From the NCBI GenBank assembly GCA_028622995.1, contig JAJQJQ010000053.1, positions 1,673,946 through 1,737,945 of the forward strand: a stretch of 64,000 nucleotides of DNA. The letters are read 5' to 3'. The stretch is from Panagrolaimus kolymaensis (Eukaryota; Nematoda; Chromadorea; Rhabditida; Panagrolaimidae). Of the stretch, positions 25,601 through 40,989 are shown in pieces (positions within the stretch are counted from its first letter, which is position 1; each line of letters begins with the position of its first letter). Position numbers and translations under genes: made by a program. The notes beneath the pieces were generated by a model. The model made no database searches, was not told the DNA's origin, and saw only the letters and a program-made list of their open reading frames with translations.

Positions 25601-28600
25601 TATGAAAAAAAGTAAGTAAAAAAATTCAATTTTATCCAAGGTTAAAATTTAATTTTTTTTAAATTAATCTCTCTATTTTGATAATTAAAATCTTTTTATT
25701 TATTTATTGCATCGACCAAAAAAAGAGAAATTAAAAAAGAAGAGCAGCATTTAGGTGGCATTTAGTAGACAACAGCGGAAATTGTTTTTATTAATTAAAA
25801 TACGCAACAAATAAATAAATGATTATTGCAATTATTAATTAAATTAATCAAAATTAAAATTAATATTAAAAAAGAATAAAAATAAATTTTTTATTAATTT
25901 AAAAAGCATTTCTTTTAATTTACAATGTCCCCAAAAAGAGAATTCCTTGGAAAGAGTGGCTTTAATTAACTTTTTTTTGCATCCATTTAAAAATATTTTT
26001 AATTGTTCAGAAAAATAAAGAAAAAGGTATTATTTGCTGATTTTTTTTTCTAATATTAAGTCTGGGAAGTGTAATTTTTAAATAATGCTAAATATTTCCT
26101 AAAAATATGCACTTATCTTTAAGTTTTTTGATGGAAGTTGCTTTGGGATAAATTTTTGCTTTGTCGATGAATACTTAATTGACCCGGAAACTTAAAAAAA
26201 GACTTAAACGCGGAATTTAAATTTTTTTTATAAATAAAATAATAATAAAAACCGGGAAGCTTTTTTCTTTTTTCTCTTTGTTTAAAATTACGGAAGGAAA
26301 AAAGTTATTTTAAACTTTCGTTCCTTGAAGGATTACTTTCCTACTTCCTCCTCTTCTTCATCGTTAATTAAACTTTCAAGGCTGTTTAATAATTTTAATT
26401 TGTAGCCTTTTTACCGCAAAAAAAAAAAAAATACTGTATGTTTCGAATATAAAAAAACTAAAATTTGTTGGGGGTTTTCAAATTATTTAGCCATGGCTTT
26501 TTGTTATGGGATTTAGCTTTAGATAATTTAAATGATTTGAAAAACATTTTTTTTCTGACTTATAAAAATGTAAAAAATTAAAACTATCTAAAACTTTAAT
26601 AATTCTTTGATTTCTGGAATTTTTTTCAACATTTCTCTTTCGATTTTATTTATAAATTTACTGTAAAAATCTTGTGAAAACATTTTGTGCTTTATTTTTT
26701 CCTTAACTTCCTTTTTTCTGTTGAAATTTTCTTCCTCGATATTAGAAATTTCTCGTTAGTTCCTGAATGGTTCTACTTTTTAAAAATACATACTCTGAAG
26801 TTTAATGTTTGCTTTTTTGTTGAAGTTCAAAAAGTATTACTCAGCATATGAGCCTCACGTTTCAACGATGTGTATATTTATTAAATTAAACTTTTCCAAC
26901 AAACCACTTCCGACTATATTTTTTTTTACGCCCAGCAAAGGTTTTTGTTACATTAAACTTTAATTTTTTGCTCTAATATATTTGAAATTAAATTATGAGT
27001 TTTTTACACTGTTTTTTAAATACAACGTATTTTACCAATTTGAATTTGAAAAACTTTGGGCCCCTAAAAAACTTTTTTTGTATTATTAAAAAATACAACA
27101 TTAATAAATAGTGAAGTTTTAAAGTTGAAGAAAAATTTGCGTATAAAACATTAAAGATTAATAATTATTTCGATGCTTTGGTGCCAAAAACATTTACCAA
27201 AAGGAAAAAAATATTTAAATTTAATTTAATTTTTTTATTTTCATACAAAACACATAAAAGTTCGCTACTGACTTTTTACGTAACAAATTACATAAAAAAT
27301 TTTATTGACTCTTTTTTCAATGAGCTATTTTTATTTTGATATACAAACAATAATAGCCGTCATTTATTTTTTGGTTGGTTGGTTGTTCGGTTGTTGGCTA
27401 GCTAGAAAAAAAAAATAATATAATAATTTAATTTGGTTTTATGTATATATTTTTTCTGGATTTGAAAAAATAAATAAAAAATAAATAAGAATTAGGTATT
27501 ATTAGGTCAATATATAGGTAAATAAAATTTTAACATTATTGTGTAAGACTTGTTTTTTTTAGTTGTCATTTTAAAGGTCAAATTTGATATACGTACGAAA
27601 ATTTTAAAACAGTTATTATTTAATTGAGCTATTTTTAAAGTTGTTGTTGGTTTTTGTGACAGAGATCCGCCATTTTCGAGGGGGTAGCTAAATTTAGCTT
27701 AGAGAAACATTTTAAGGTTTTTCTTTTAATTTTTTTTTATTTTTGCTTGGGAAAATTTTCCCTTTGCTAATATTTCTTTTTTTGGTCGGTCCACAAACAC
27801 AAGAAACAACAAAATAAAAATGATGTAGCACACACACATTCAAATAATTATTAATCATCCATTAACAACAAAAAAAAGAAGATTAGTCTTTGCTTTTAGG
27901 TTTTTTGGAACGACAAAAATAAATGAAAAAAAATACAATCTCACACACATTTGAAAAACAACAAAAAATTAATATAAATCCCCAAAAACAAGGATATTGC
28001 TAATACTTTTTTTTATTTTGAACAACGCGAATTCCCTTAATAAATTTCTTTTATTTTTTCTTTATTTATTTTTCACGGGAAAAACATTGGTCTTTTTTAA
28101 CTAAAGTCAAAGTTCAAAACGCTTATTTATGATGGATGGATGGATGAGTGAAGATGAATAATAAGAAGCTAAAAATTTTTGTTACAGTTTATCCTATTTC
28201 TTTTGAACGTCTTATCCTTTTCTTTATTTTTCTTTATTCAAAATTTTTTGTCTTTATGCTTTTTCATTTATTTCTTTGTAAAATTTTAAACTACAAAAAC
28301 CGACCACAAAAAGAATCTTTTATTTTATGTATGGATTTTGAAAGGAATTTTTTTTTAATAATTGGTTTGTGTGTCTTAGTTAGTCAGATGACAGAGATTT
28401 ACATTTATTTATTTATTAAAGCAGGCACGCTTGGATTTTTTTGTTGAAAAGGATTTTGTGCAGCTTCCGTTTTTTAGGAATATGATGATTTTAAGCATCA
28501 GTTTTTTTCAATCCATTTTAATTTTAAGGTAATCCGATTATCTAAAATTAAAGATAGAAATGAAAAAAGTGTTGTAAACAACTTCTACAGTATATTTATT

Positions 28601-31600
28601 TTTTTCAAAAAAAACCGCTTATGTCATTTATTTTGTGAAAATAAAGTGAAAAAAATTGCAATTAAAGAGTTTTAATATTGCAAATCACAAAATTCACGGA
28701 GTTTGGAAAACTTTTGATCATAAAAATAAAAAAGTTGATTTTTGTCTTCCTAAAAAATAATTGTTTTGGGTTTGAATGCTAAAATATTTTAATCGGGTTT
28801 ATCAAAAGCTTGCTGCTGAAATTATTTTTAGATAGACCCTCAGCCATTTTGAAACTTTCATTAAAAATTTAAATATTTTTTATGAAACCCCTTAAACTTG
28901 TGCACTATGAGTAAATACATACTTCTTATTAAAAATGATAAATACAAAAATTCAAATTATAGTCACCTGAAAAAAAAACTCCAATTATAACACCTTCAAA
29001 TAAAAAAATAACATCGCCCTTTGTTTTCTATATACATATTTTTGTTTTTAGCAAATTACTTGTAGTAAAAAAAAGTTTTTCTTTGAGACACCTGCTTGCT
29101 TTTCTTTCCACTTTGCTGCATATTATATAAATTCTTATAATTGTTGTTTTGTTTAAACACAAAACAAACATCTGCTCTATTTTAAAGTTTTTAAATGTAA
29201 TATAGCCTTCAGCATCACTTTTTTTTATTTTAGTTTTGTTTTTTACACCTGGAAATTATTACTTTACTTTTTTTTCTTGTTGGCATTGCAAAAAAACTTT
29301 CTCACTTTTTAACTTTTTGTTTTATTTTTACACCTGCTAAAACTAATTTTTTTATTACTCAAAAAAAAGTTAAGTGTGTTGCTGTCTCGCCGGATTCTTT
29401 TTTTATAACTTTTTTTTTCGAAATTTTGTAGTTATAAAAAAACGATGAGTTTTTTTTAGCATTTTCTTTCTCGGCTACATCGGTTTTAAATAACTTTTTT
29501 GAACTTGAGAACTTGAGAATTTCTGAATTTTTGGAATGTGAAAATGAATGAGTAAATTTTATGTGGGATTGGACATTTTTTGAAATAATGAAATATCTGG
29601 GGAATAAATTTGAGTTGTTTTGATTTTAAAAAATAAAACTACAGAATAAATGCTATGTAAAAAAAGAGCAGCGAGACCTTTTGAATAGGAAAAGAAAAAA
29701 AATGAATGACAAAAGTGGCGAAATTTTTGCAGGGATTTGAATGGAATTTTTATTTCCTATCTAAGACATTTATTAAAAATCGTGCTAAAATCTTTGGCTC
29801 GTTTATAACATTACTAAATTACTCGATTATCTAAATTTGTGGTAAAGCACAGAATTTATTTTAAAGCTTTCTTGGTTGAACACTTTTTATTTTCAAATTT
29901 AAAAACTTTTTAAAATTATTTTTATTTGCACTTTATTTTTTGCAAAAAAAGTTATTAAAGAAAAAAGACATGAGTTCCAGAAGTTATTACTTTTTTGCAA
30001 CAATTTCACTTTTTTATTTTCGGAGAACTATGCCATAATTCACCTGGATGGTACAAAAACACAAAAAAATATGGGGGCATATCTACAACTACGTGCAGGC
30101 GTTCTTCCGTTTCTTTTTTTGTAAACAATATTTTTTAGTAAAAAAAAGCAAATTTGCATTTTAAATAAGCTACAACAAATATTTTTTGCAAAAAAATACG
30201 TATTTAAAAGTCAGGTTTTACTTTTAAAAATTTTGGAGCAAAAATTACGGTAACTTCCAAATGTTTTATTGAAGCGAATCCTTTGCGCATTATTTTTTTT
30301 CAACATTTTAAAATTTAAAAAATTGAATTCATTTCTAAAAAATTTTTATTTACTTTTTAATTCAACCAAAAAAAAATTACATACATATAAACATTTTTTG
30401 TAGTTAACTACAAATTTTTTTAATAAAAATCATTTGATTTCTGCGATTATCGTTAAAAATGGAAAAGTTTTTTTTGCAGACCTCCCGAGCCAAAAATTTA
30501 TTTGGTTTATAATCTCTCTTTCCATTTTTTGACATCGTCGTCAAAAATAAAAATATGACATTCATTTACTTTGTTTCAAAGTGTTAAACCTTTTTTCTTT
30601 TCTTCTCCAAAAAAGACTATTCTTGATTATAATGATAATTGTCGTCCGGTCACGTTTTTTCTTTTTCTTTGCTTGAGAAAAGAAAAAAAGTATGTAAACA
30701 AAATTCTTTCTTTTCTTTTGTTTTCCTTTTTAAGAAATTTTTACAAAAAAGAAAAAAAGGTTTGGTAGCTTTTCTAGAAATAAAGAAAAATGAGAATATA
30801 ATGAATAATGGGTTTCATTAATTTTATGTATGTTGTTGGTATATATTTTAGTTTGAAAATCAGCTGGTTTGTGAAAGTCAAACTGGACTATCTCGAGGTC
30901 ATTCACATGCGGAAAGAGCCAATGGCCTTGAAGTATCAGGGAAAAAGCAAACCTGTTTTTTCGTGCTGAGACACTAATATAAAAATCTCATGCTAAGGTA
31001 TTTCATAATATTCAATAAAATTAATTTAAATTATTCCCTTTAAAAATCTGTAATATTTGCTTTTTTCCCCTCGAGATAAAATTTTTGGACCATTTCATTG
31101 CACTTGGTGAATTCCAAAAATGATGATGTTATTATCATCGGACCCATTTTTCTTTTTAATTAACATTTTACAAATGAAAAAAAAACTCAACTTACAAATT
31201 ACAAATAACTCCCTCACTTTTTGATTCCCTATAGTAGTCACAATAAAGCATTAACAACTAACACCCTCAACTTTGCCGCCAATTAAAATTAAATACAAAA
31301 AAAAATATTTTAAATGTCGGACATTTGAAACTTTTCCATTAACCTCCCGGGAGATTTTTTTTCTTCTTCTAAAAATGTTAATGAAGCACAAATTTTTACC
31401 AATTTTTTTCATATGATTTATTGTGCAGTAAAGGTTTTGCTTATTACTACAAAAAAAAAGAAAAAGTAACAAAGCAGTAAAAAAATATATATATGAAAGG
31501 TTGTTGTAATAGTCATTTTTATAACATTTATAAAAAGTGTGATTTACTATTTATTTGACCTTCCATTGTTTGTTTATAAAATGAAAAAAAGAAAGAAAAA

Positions 31601-34600
31601 TTAATCATAAATTAAAATTTTAAGTTTGATTCCTTTGAACTTTTACTGTAGCATTCTTTTTTGTAATCAAACTCAAAAAACTCCAAAATAAATATAATTT
31701 CGTCACAGCAAATTATTTTGAAGATATGTGCGTCCAAAATTATTCCTTCCCCCGAAAATGCAATTTTTACTTTTCATTTTATTAAAATAAAATAAAATTT
31801 AGTAGTCACGAAATTAATTTAAACTTTGCCCTTTTCTTTTGTTTAAAAAAACTTAATTAGATCAATCAAAAAAATCAAAGAAATGACAATACATAGTCTG
31901 GAAAATTTTGCAAAAAAAATAAACTTTTTATTATCGAATTTGTAAGAATAAACTTTTTTTGGGAAATACTCTTTCTTTTTTTATTTTGGAAAATATTTAA
32001 GGAAATTAAAAAAACAAGTTTTTGAAATAATTTTTTTTAAACTTATTAATATTTTATTATTCGACCAAGCAAGCCCAAAATGAAAAAATTTCTTTTAATG
32101 AGATATGGCTTTACAACAGCTGGAAAGGTTCCTACACGCTGATGCATGGATGATTGAAATCAATAATTTTTCTTGAGAAATAGAAAAAAGTTTGAAATCT
32201 GCAAAATATAATCATTGAGTGAATGAAATAATTTCGATATTCTTTTTTTGGATTACTCATACTGTTCAAAAATCCCAAAAAAAAAATATCACAAACATTG
32301 AATGCTTTTTTGATCTTTTCTGATTTTTTTTTCTGAAGATGGTCATTCGTTATTTGTATTAATTGACCAACAAGAGTCCTCCAATCTAAGCAATGATCCA
32401 TCAACCTCTATTTAGTCTCTTTAAAAAAAGAGATTATTTTTGAACCTTTCAAAAAATATTTCCTAAAAGTTACGTAAAAGTTGCGATTTCCAGAAAAAGA
32501 AAATTTTAAACAAACATTTTATACGAAAGAGAAAATATATGTTTATTTATCATATTTCTCTCTTATTTCACTTTCTCAAAAATAAAAAATGTTCAAATTA
32601 ATCCCTCGAAAAAGGAAGTATTTTTTCCAAAAAGAAAAAAAAATTTCCTGGTTTTATTTATTTTTTTAAGATTTAATTTACTAACAGTTTTTAATTCTTG
32701 GGGTTTACCAAATTGCTTCCATTTTTTTTATTTGGCCTTCTCCGCTTGCTTCCAACGAATAATTTTGTTTTTTTGCGTATAACTTTTTTTCTCCAAAGAT
32801 TTTATCTATCATAGTTTTGGTTTGGTTTGCGCATTTTCTTTTTAAAAAAGAAATAAAAAAATTTGTTCATGAAAAAAAGACGCTATCAATGTCTTCTTAG
32901 GTTTTGTTTATTGAAAGTCATCAAAGTGTTTAACGAATCGCAAAAAAAGATCAAATGGACACTATTTTACGCAAGTTAGTTAGTTTATTAACAAATAATT
33001 TGTGAAAGAAAAGTGTCATAGTTGTTTTTATGCGCGATTAAAAGAAACTTTTTATCATCGTCAACAAAAAAATAATAACACAATTTTTTGAACCATGTGG
33101 CCGAGCACTCATACTTGGTTGGTCTCTTATGAGAAGCGATGATTAATTCAATTAAAGTCTTACCGGGAAACCTATTGTAGCATTCTTTCTAGGCTACAAT
33201 AATTTGAAACAAAAAAACAAAGAATCAGCTAAAAAAATTTATGTATGCAAAAAATCATCCTTTATTTGGAAGTTAAAATTTTCACCTTGAGACCTCCGGT
33301 GATTTATATTTACCATGTGAAAGGTCTCATAACGAAAAAGTACAATTTTAATATTGTTCATCTTTAATCAATGTGCTCTTTCTTACCTTAGACACTCGTT
33401 CCCATAAAAAAAAACGATCTCAAGACACAAATTAAAATATAATAATTAAGAAACTCACAAAAAATACAATTTTCCAACTTTAAACTTTTTTCATTTACAC
33501 AAAGACACATGCTGCTATCAAAGAATATTTAGGTAATTAAAAAATAAATTCACATGGCTAAGAAAGAATGTTTTTGGGTTTTTTTTGTTTCTGGAAGAAT
33601 GAATTAATTCCATTCTCCATTATTGCAACTTTTTTCTCCATATGATTTTCTTTCCTTTTCACATTACTTCTTTTTTTCGCACAATAAATGTATTTTATCA
33701 AAGACAAAAAAATTTTTTTTTCTTAGGTGGTGGTTGATTAATACCACGTGTCGTCGTCTCTCAATGGCTTTTTTCCTCCAAAAAAAAGGAAAAGAAAAGA
33801 AAAAAATGGTAAAAAGACTACGTTTCAATAAACATTGATCTATCTTTTTACCTTTTTTTTCTTTCTTTTGTGTTTCTTTTTAATCAATTATTCACAATCA
33901 TCATTGATTTAAAAGTGATAGAAAAAAGAAAGAAAAAGAAAAAATTAAGTTTTTGTCTGACAAATATAAAACTCTATAAATGAAACGAAAAATGAGAGTA
34001 GTAGTTGTTTTGCGTAAGTATTGCGCAATTTGATCTTCTTTTAACTTAGAATTTATGATCAAAACTTTTTATTTTTGTCTGCAAAAAAAAACATAATACT
34101 GACGTGGTGATTTTTGTTCATAAAGGTGAGTGACCTCTGGGGCATTTTAGAATTAGCGAGGAGAAAAATTTAAAAATTTTAATAAATTATTCGTTTTTTT
34201 TTCTTTCTGAAAATTGAGTAAAATCCTGCTTTTTTTTGGCCTAAAGACAAAAAATATTAAATTTTCCATAAAAAACTGTCTCAAAAAAAGAAGTTCAAAA
34301 ACAAATCAAAAAACAAATAAAAAAATTTTTATAACTTCCAACAAAAAAATGATGTTGCATTTTATTTTTTTTTGTTCCTGTTTTTTTTTCTCTTTCAAAT
34401 TGAAACATCTTTATTTTCAAAAAAAAGTCGGGGGAAAGGTACTCATTTTAATACTAATACGTAACAAGTCAGGTTTTTTTTTCTTTCCTCTTTCCTCTTT
34501 GAATATGTATGTATTTGATCTGAAGGTGGACTTTTTTCTTCCAAAAAAACAGGAAGAAAAAATTTCGAAAAAAAATAAGTAGCACAAAGTTGTTGGTGGT

Positions 34601-36584
34601 TCCACGAAATTTAACTAATATGGGCAACCGCATGATTTTGATTTATAAGATTTTTCAATACACTTAAAAAATACACCCACAAAAAATCAGAATAAGATCA
34701 ATTTGAAATTTTTTTTAATGGCAATTAAGGGGCAAAAAACCAAAGTGATATAATAAAATTTTAGAGCTCTCTCATCAAAACACAAAAAATTTTGCATGCA
34801 TCGTAGCAAAAATTTTTATCCCTCCGGCTATTTATTTTTATTTTTTGCTACATCGTCGGATATCCGATCACCCAACTATATTTAGCTCTCTTTTTTTCTA
34901 TAACTGCGTCATTGATAAAATGAATAAAATCAAGGTTTTTAAACCTTTGTACTCGTTTTTCAATTTGAAAAAGAATCATGAGCGTGAATAAGAAGAAAAA
35001 AATAAAGCGAAGTATCATGCGTCATTGGTTTGCTGCAAAACCATTTATTTATCATTTCTGGTCAAAAGACAAATGGCGGCAATCATTTATCAAAAAAAAA
35101 AAACAAATAAACAAACATTACAGTTTTTTTTCTTCATTATTTTGCAAATAATAATCTTTATTTTTTCCCTTCAAAACAGAAATTTTTTTCTAAAACATCG
35201 GATTAAAAAATTTGAATTTTTCCAAGAATTTTTAAACACAAAATGACGGAAAAAAGAAAACGCATCAGATTTTGTTATGGAAAAATTTTCGTTTTACATA
35301 TTTTTTTAAAGTGTGATGTTCCAAATACAATTTTCTTTTTCAAAGATATAAAAAATGATGATCAGATTTTGTCGTTGCCACGGCTGTTGCTTTATTTGAG
35401 CTTCTTCGTGATGTTTCTGGTCTTTCTACGACCAGAAGTCACGAATACTAAGGTCGAAGATTACTGAAGTTACTGAAGGATAAAAAAAAAGACAAGACAA
35501 AAAGAAGCAAATAAAAAAATTTTAAAAGCAAAGTAAAAAAAATTGAAAGAAAAAAAGTCAAAAGCGAATAAAATGAAAAGAGTTAAAAGGATTTGACGTT
35601 GCTGTACTTAACTTTTTTTTGTTAGCTGGCTTCATACAGAATTACTGTAGCTACGGAATAAATGAAAGCAAAGTAAAAGAAAAATATTAAATTAATTTTT
35701 TTTCCATCCATGTGACTAACAACATAAGTTGAAGTTTTATAAAACTTTTTTTTTATAAGCACATGGTTTTTTTTAGTTTTGAAAAAAGTGTGTTATCGTT
35801 AGCTTTTTTTCAAACATCGCTTGCTTTTTCAACTTTTTTTCTTTAATAAAAAATTTCTAATTTTTAAATTTACTTTTAAATCGTTTTTCCCCCAAATTCT
35901 TGTGTCCCCAAATCCAACAATTATAAGTATTAAGAATAATAATTTATTTTTTAGTTTTTTTTGAACTGTTTTTTGTACAGATAAAGCTCTACATAATAAA
36001 ATAAAATCAAAAACAATAAATAAAAAAAAACTGGATATCAGCAAAAGTGTATCAACATTATTTACAAACAAAAAAAAATAATTTAAAAAAACGGAGAACA
36101 AAATCAACAAACAAAAAAAGGAAGGAAAATTTGAGAAATATCTGGGATTTATATTTGCATATTTTAGAGTCCATGCAATGACAAATAAATATTGAGAGAT
36201 CATGTTTTAGTAAGAGTTTGAGATCATTAAAAGAGATTTTAAATAATATTGCAGGGAAGTTCTGAGACTTAATTACAGTAGGACTTGAGAAAAGATGGTT
36301 GTAATTGTTGTTGTGGATTTTTAAGGCACACAACTTTAAATAAATAAATTATAAAACACGTAGTAATATCACTGATAAATCCATAGTTTAGCATCCATAA
36401 AAAAAGGAAGGGTCCATTTTCAACAAATTTGTACAGCAAACAAAAAAAAATTCAGAAGAAACCATTGTTTTTTAATCAAAAAAAGTGAAAGGCTTGGTTT
36501 AGTTTGAAATAAATAAGTAATAAATTAAGTAAATATAAATATTAACAATTATATATATATAAATATATTTATACAAGGTAATAA
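22663..36584. other. Long AT-rich gene desert inside the giant inverted repeat
   Basis: Almost 14 kb of A/T homopolymers. Frames up to about 120 codons (for example 34214-34582 and 35829-36203) are Phe/Lys/Leu-rich, overlap each other on both strands and carry no motif. A short hairpin with TGAGACCT stems lies at about 33288-33332. I see no RNA gene or transposon with ends. Confidence 0.5.
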
Positions 36585-36701
36585 TTATCTTCTCGATGAA
36601 GTTGAAGATTGTTGCAAGAAGGCTGATCTTCTGTTATTGCTTCGAGAAGCCAATTGATTCATGGTGAAAGCATCATCAACGCTAATCAAAATATGAATCA
36701 T
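36585..36701 (-). CDS. Conserved small ORF, copy 2 (38 aa)
   Basis: The frame starts MIHILISVDDAFTMNQLAS and ends with a Ser/Arg tail (SSTSSRR). It is the homologue of the ORF at 10790-10891 in the opposite arm; insertions and substitutions cluster after residue 20. It forms the innermost and best conserved edge of the arm. No function is recognised. Confidence 0.35.
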   Translation of the reverse strand: MIHILISVDDAFTMNQLASRSNNRRSAFLQQSSTSSRR

Positions 36702-39700
36702 TTTTACAGTAGTTTTAATAATTAAAAAAGAAATGCAAAGCAAATTTTTTTTTTTTGTAGAGTAAGTAAAAGTAAGTAAGGAGGAATAAAGCTTTGAAGA
36801 AGAAAGTATTTTATTTAAAACACTTTCGAACAACAAAAAAAAGTAATAATATTTTATTTTATCTTTTCTTTACTTTTTTCGTTCATTTATATACTCTTTT
36901 TTTTCCTTTACGCCTCCCGCCAAAGAACCAAGGCCAACCCCATATTTTTTCTAACAACGACGTCGCTGCTTTTGAAAAAGCTCCGCCTTTTTTTCTTTTT
37001 TATATTTCATTTAGTTTTATTTAGGAGGATGGTGGATAAAAAAGCTTAAACATCGAAAGGGAAAAAGAAAAAGGACGGCCTTTGGGAAAGTGAAAAAGCA
37101 AAAGACCTTCCTCTTTTTGTAGCCGAATGGATAGCCTTTGAAAAAAATAAAAAAGTTATGATTTTTGGATAAATAGAAAAGAAAGAAACACAGAAGAAAC
37201 AAAAAACAGTAGCGAGGATAAAAAGCATTGTTTTTTTTGGTAAAGTTTTGAAGCAAAAAATATTATAGCCATAGTAAAATCGAAAAAAGTAAGATTCTTG
37301 AAAGACCATTTCGACCACAACATTATTTTTTTAACAGTGAAAAAAAGGTGTGGGGAAAATTACTTTTCTGTAGTATATCTCAAATTTTTTTCGTTTGCAT
37401 GCATAATCAGTGCTTAATTGCAAACACAATGTACAAAAAAAATAAGACGCTTAATGAGCAAAAAAAAGGTTTCTTATCATTTGATAAAATAAAATTAGCA
37501 GCACCCGAGAAGAAGAAAAAACGAAAATCTGATGCAACAATGAAAAATGTCTAAAAGCATAGAAGAAGAAAAATTTTTTTTATTCGCTACAACCACGAGA
37601 TGACGATTATATTTTATCTTTCTTTGACTCAGTCAGACACAATAAATATTGAATAATCAAGCGAAAGCGATGACATCCGTAAAGCTATAAAAAAATGGTG
37701 AATGAATACGTCCACATTTTTTGTTGTTGCAAGAAGCATTTTTTTTTGTACTCAAAGAATTAGTCAGAGTTTTGTGTCAATCTGTCAAAAAAAAAAGAAA
37801 GAGGGTCAAACAAAAGAAAATTTCGCAACTATTTCCTTTGCAAACAGAAAAAAGTAATCACAAAATGGGATCATTTATTTTATGAGCAAAATCATCTTAG
37901 AGCACAAAATTTTAGCATAAAATACAAACCTCGAGAAAAAAAAATTTGTTGGTTCTTATGTTATTTCCGATTAATGATCTTGATGTTGTTGACCGCCCAA
38001 GGAATCCTTTTTTTTTGCAAAACAAATAAATTTCTGTGTGTTTCTTTCTTATAGCGCACCTCTGTTTTCTTGCTTGTTAGTTAGTTGTCACGATCAACAA
38101 AAAAAGGTGCGTTCTTTTAAAGTTTTTTTTTGATATTGTTTTAAAGAAAGAAAAAAAAGGTGTGTGTGATTCATTTTTTGATGTAATTCTTTTTATTGTA
38201 TTTACGTCGTTCTTACAAACAATAAAAAAACTTTATATAAAAAAAAGGTGCAACGTTTGATTAAAAAAAACAAATTAAATAGAATAAATGAATGGAAACA
38301 TGTATGATTAAGAAATTTTATTTTTATGTTCTCCGGGTCAAAATTAAATAGGCGTCTTCTTGCGTAGTAAGTGGTGATGATGATGGTGGCGATAGATAGA
38401 TAGACATTTTGGAGGAAGTGATGGCATAAAGTTAAATTTCATGAGAATAATGGAAGTTGGTGATTATGATGATAATAATGCTAAAGATAATTGATTTTTA
38501 TAGTGTCGAATTAGAACTGACTGGGAATATAGTTTTATTGAAATTTAAATTTTTTAAAGTTAAAAAATTAAAATGTCATAATATGATAAGTTTTGGTGAG
38601 TATTACGAATGTAAATTTGTTTCGATGCAAAATTTTCGTATAATTAAAACTTTGCTAATTTGTTAATTTTAAGCCAAATTTTTTAACCATATCGCTTGGA
38701 TCGAATAAAATTCATACGAAATTTTTACTTCGATGGGGCTCTGGTTTTAAAAATTCATCACTATTGCTTTACATTTTTTCGGACAATGTTTATGTTTTTT
38801 AATCCTTGCACTTAAAAAATTAAATACAAGTTTTTTTATGCAAATGTCCTCATATGTTTTTATTAATCCATTTATGCATCTATTTTTTAAATCCCAAGCT
38901 CCTTTTTGATATCATTTCCTGATTTTTATATTACAGTGTTTTGGTAGTTATTGTTTGACTTTTGGCCTCTTTTTTGAAGTCTTTTCCATATTTCTTAGTA
39001 TTGTCTCTCTTAAACCAAAGCCAAAACACTACTAAAGCTTTTTGTAAGGGCATATATTTTATTATTTTTTGAAGCTCAAAAGTTGCTTTCTATCTGACTG
39101 ACTACTGCTTTAAAAAATAACAAATTAATTTTGATCGTCGCTTGCTTTTTTTTATAATCTTTTTTTTTGTGCTTTGGTTGTTTCTCATAAAAAAGTAGCG
39201 ACATCTTTCTTTGGCTTTCGGTTTTTTATACGAGACTCGAAAGAAAACAAACTTTAATAATGTTCGAGAAATAAAAATAAACAACATTTTTTTATTACTA
39301 AAAAAATGTTTCTTTCCTTATTTTTTTTTATTAATAATTTTGCTACAAAAAAGCAAAGCAAAAAAAAGTAAGAATTATTGGAAGCCTAAAGAAAGAAAAT
39401 AAACAACCAAATTATTTCTGCCTTTTTGACTTGACCACCTCGAAGAAATTTAAAAAAAAGAGAGGACAAGAACACTTTTTTTTATAATCTTAGAAACATA
39501 CAAACAAAAAAAGGTCAAAAAACAAAACAAAAACATTTTGTTTAATAAATTTTCTTTGTATAAGTATTTGGTTTTTATTAAAAATATAAAATTGGCCAAT
39601 TGGTCAACCAATTAAAAGAAGACCAATAAAATTATTAATCAGTGAATGTTTACAAACAAATATTGGTGATTAATATTTTAATAACAAACGAAAAAAAGTA

Positions 39701-40985
39701 GCTCAGTTTGTGAAGAAATTTAAATTGGAATATTCTCTAACGCAAATAGTTCAATGATCAATTTCCGCTTACCAAAAAAATATACATATTTAACTTATGA
39801 ACGTCAAAGTAAACTTCCGATTATCTGCTGCCAAAACAAGAATTTTTGTGTTGGCGGAGATAATCGCTTAATTTCAAAACTTGTTCGCATTTTTAATATT
39901 TTAGTAGAAACTTATCATTTAATTAGCAAGCAAAAACAAATTAATTTGGTAGAAAAATTAATGTAAAAAAATTTCAAGCTTAAAAATTTTTTGTAGCTTC
40001 TTTTTTTTTAAACATAAAATCCATTAGAATTGAAACATTTTTTAAATTGTTTCAAAAGCTGCTGTTAATTTTACAAAATACAACCAACCATTTTTTTTAA
40101 ATTTAAGAGTTAGAGTAAAAAATGTAAACTTTTAGTACTTTTGCCGATCAATGTTAGGCAAGAAAGCATTAGCCAAAATACAATCTTACTTTTCCTTCTC
40201 GAAATACATATTATCTAACTTTGAAACTTTTTTTGGATTCATTGGGAAGTTACAAATTTTGAGTTTGTTACTACGAATTCAAAATTTCGTAGTTAGAAAA
40301 TTTATTTATTTCTTAAAATTGATTTTATTTTCTTTTTGAAGGAGCTAAATCCGATATTTATTATCAAAACAAAAACACAAACACACATATGGAGAAAACA
40401 AACGTATCTTTTATAAAAAGCTATATATTCAAAAAATCCCACGTATTTTAATTGTTTTTGAGAATCCTTTCATTCATAAAAAATTTTATTTTTGAACCTT
40501 TATTTTTTGCAAGAAAAACTAATAGTATTTCAAATCCGGTGGATACAATGAATGTTATTTTATTTTTCATTCAACTTTCTTCTTTTTGATACCCTCTTTT
40601 TTAATATTTTACCGGCAGCGGAAATCTTAAATAATTTTTCAGAGGTTAGGCAGAGATAAAACACTTAAAAGAAATTAATCAATGATCACATTTTTTGGTT
40701 AAAATGGAAATGATGTGAGATTTAAATTGTTTTTGTTGTATTTTCGAAGCCCAAAAATAAATATGGATACATTTTTTCGTTGAAGCCAAGAAAAAAAGAT
40801 AATTCTGGGTGAAAATAAAAAGAAGGAGAATAAGTTGGGGGTAAAGACACTCCGAAATTGCAAAAAAAAAATGTCTGTGCAATCCGTCCTCCGGGAAAAT
40901 GTTTGTATGGAATTGAAATGTTTAAGGAATGTTTGGTGATTCAAATAAAAACAGCTTCATAGACTTCCGCGGAAGTTAGAAAAAT
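36585..40985. repeat. Right arm of the giant inverted repeat
   Basis: Reverse-complement counterpart of 7640-10900. It is about 1.1 kb longer than the left arm, with the extra length mostly around 37.3-38.8 kb, where no match is obvious. Identity is highest at the inner end (36590-36830). No gene is evident besides the small ORF at 36585-36701. Confidence 0.75.
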
Positions 40986-40989
40986 TTTA

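Noticed and set aside
34214..36203. Several 70-124-codon frames in the gene desert
   Set aside because: Phe/Lys/Asn/Ile-dominated translations with opposite-strand shadows; expected by chance in poly(A)/poly(T)-rich DNA.
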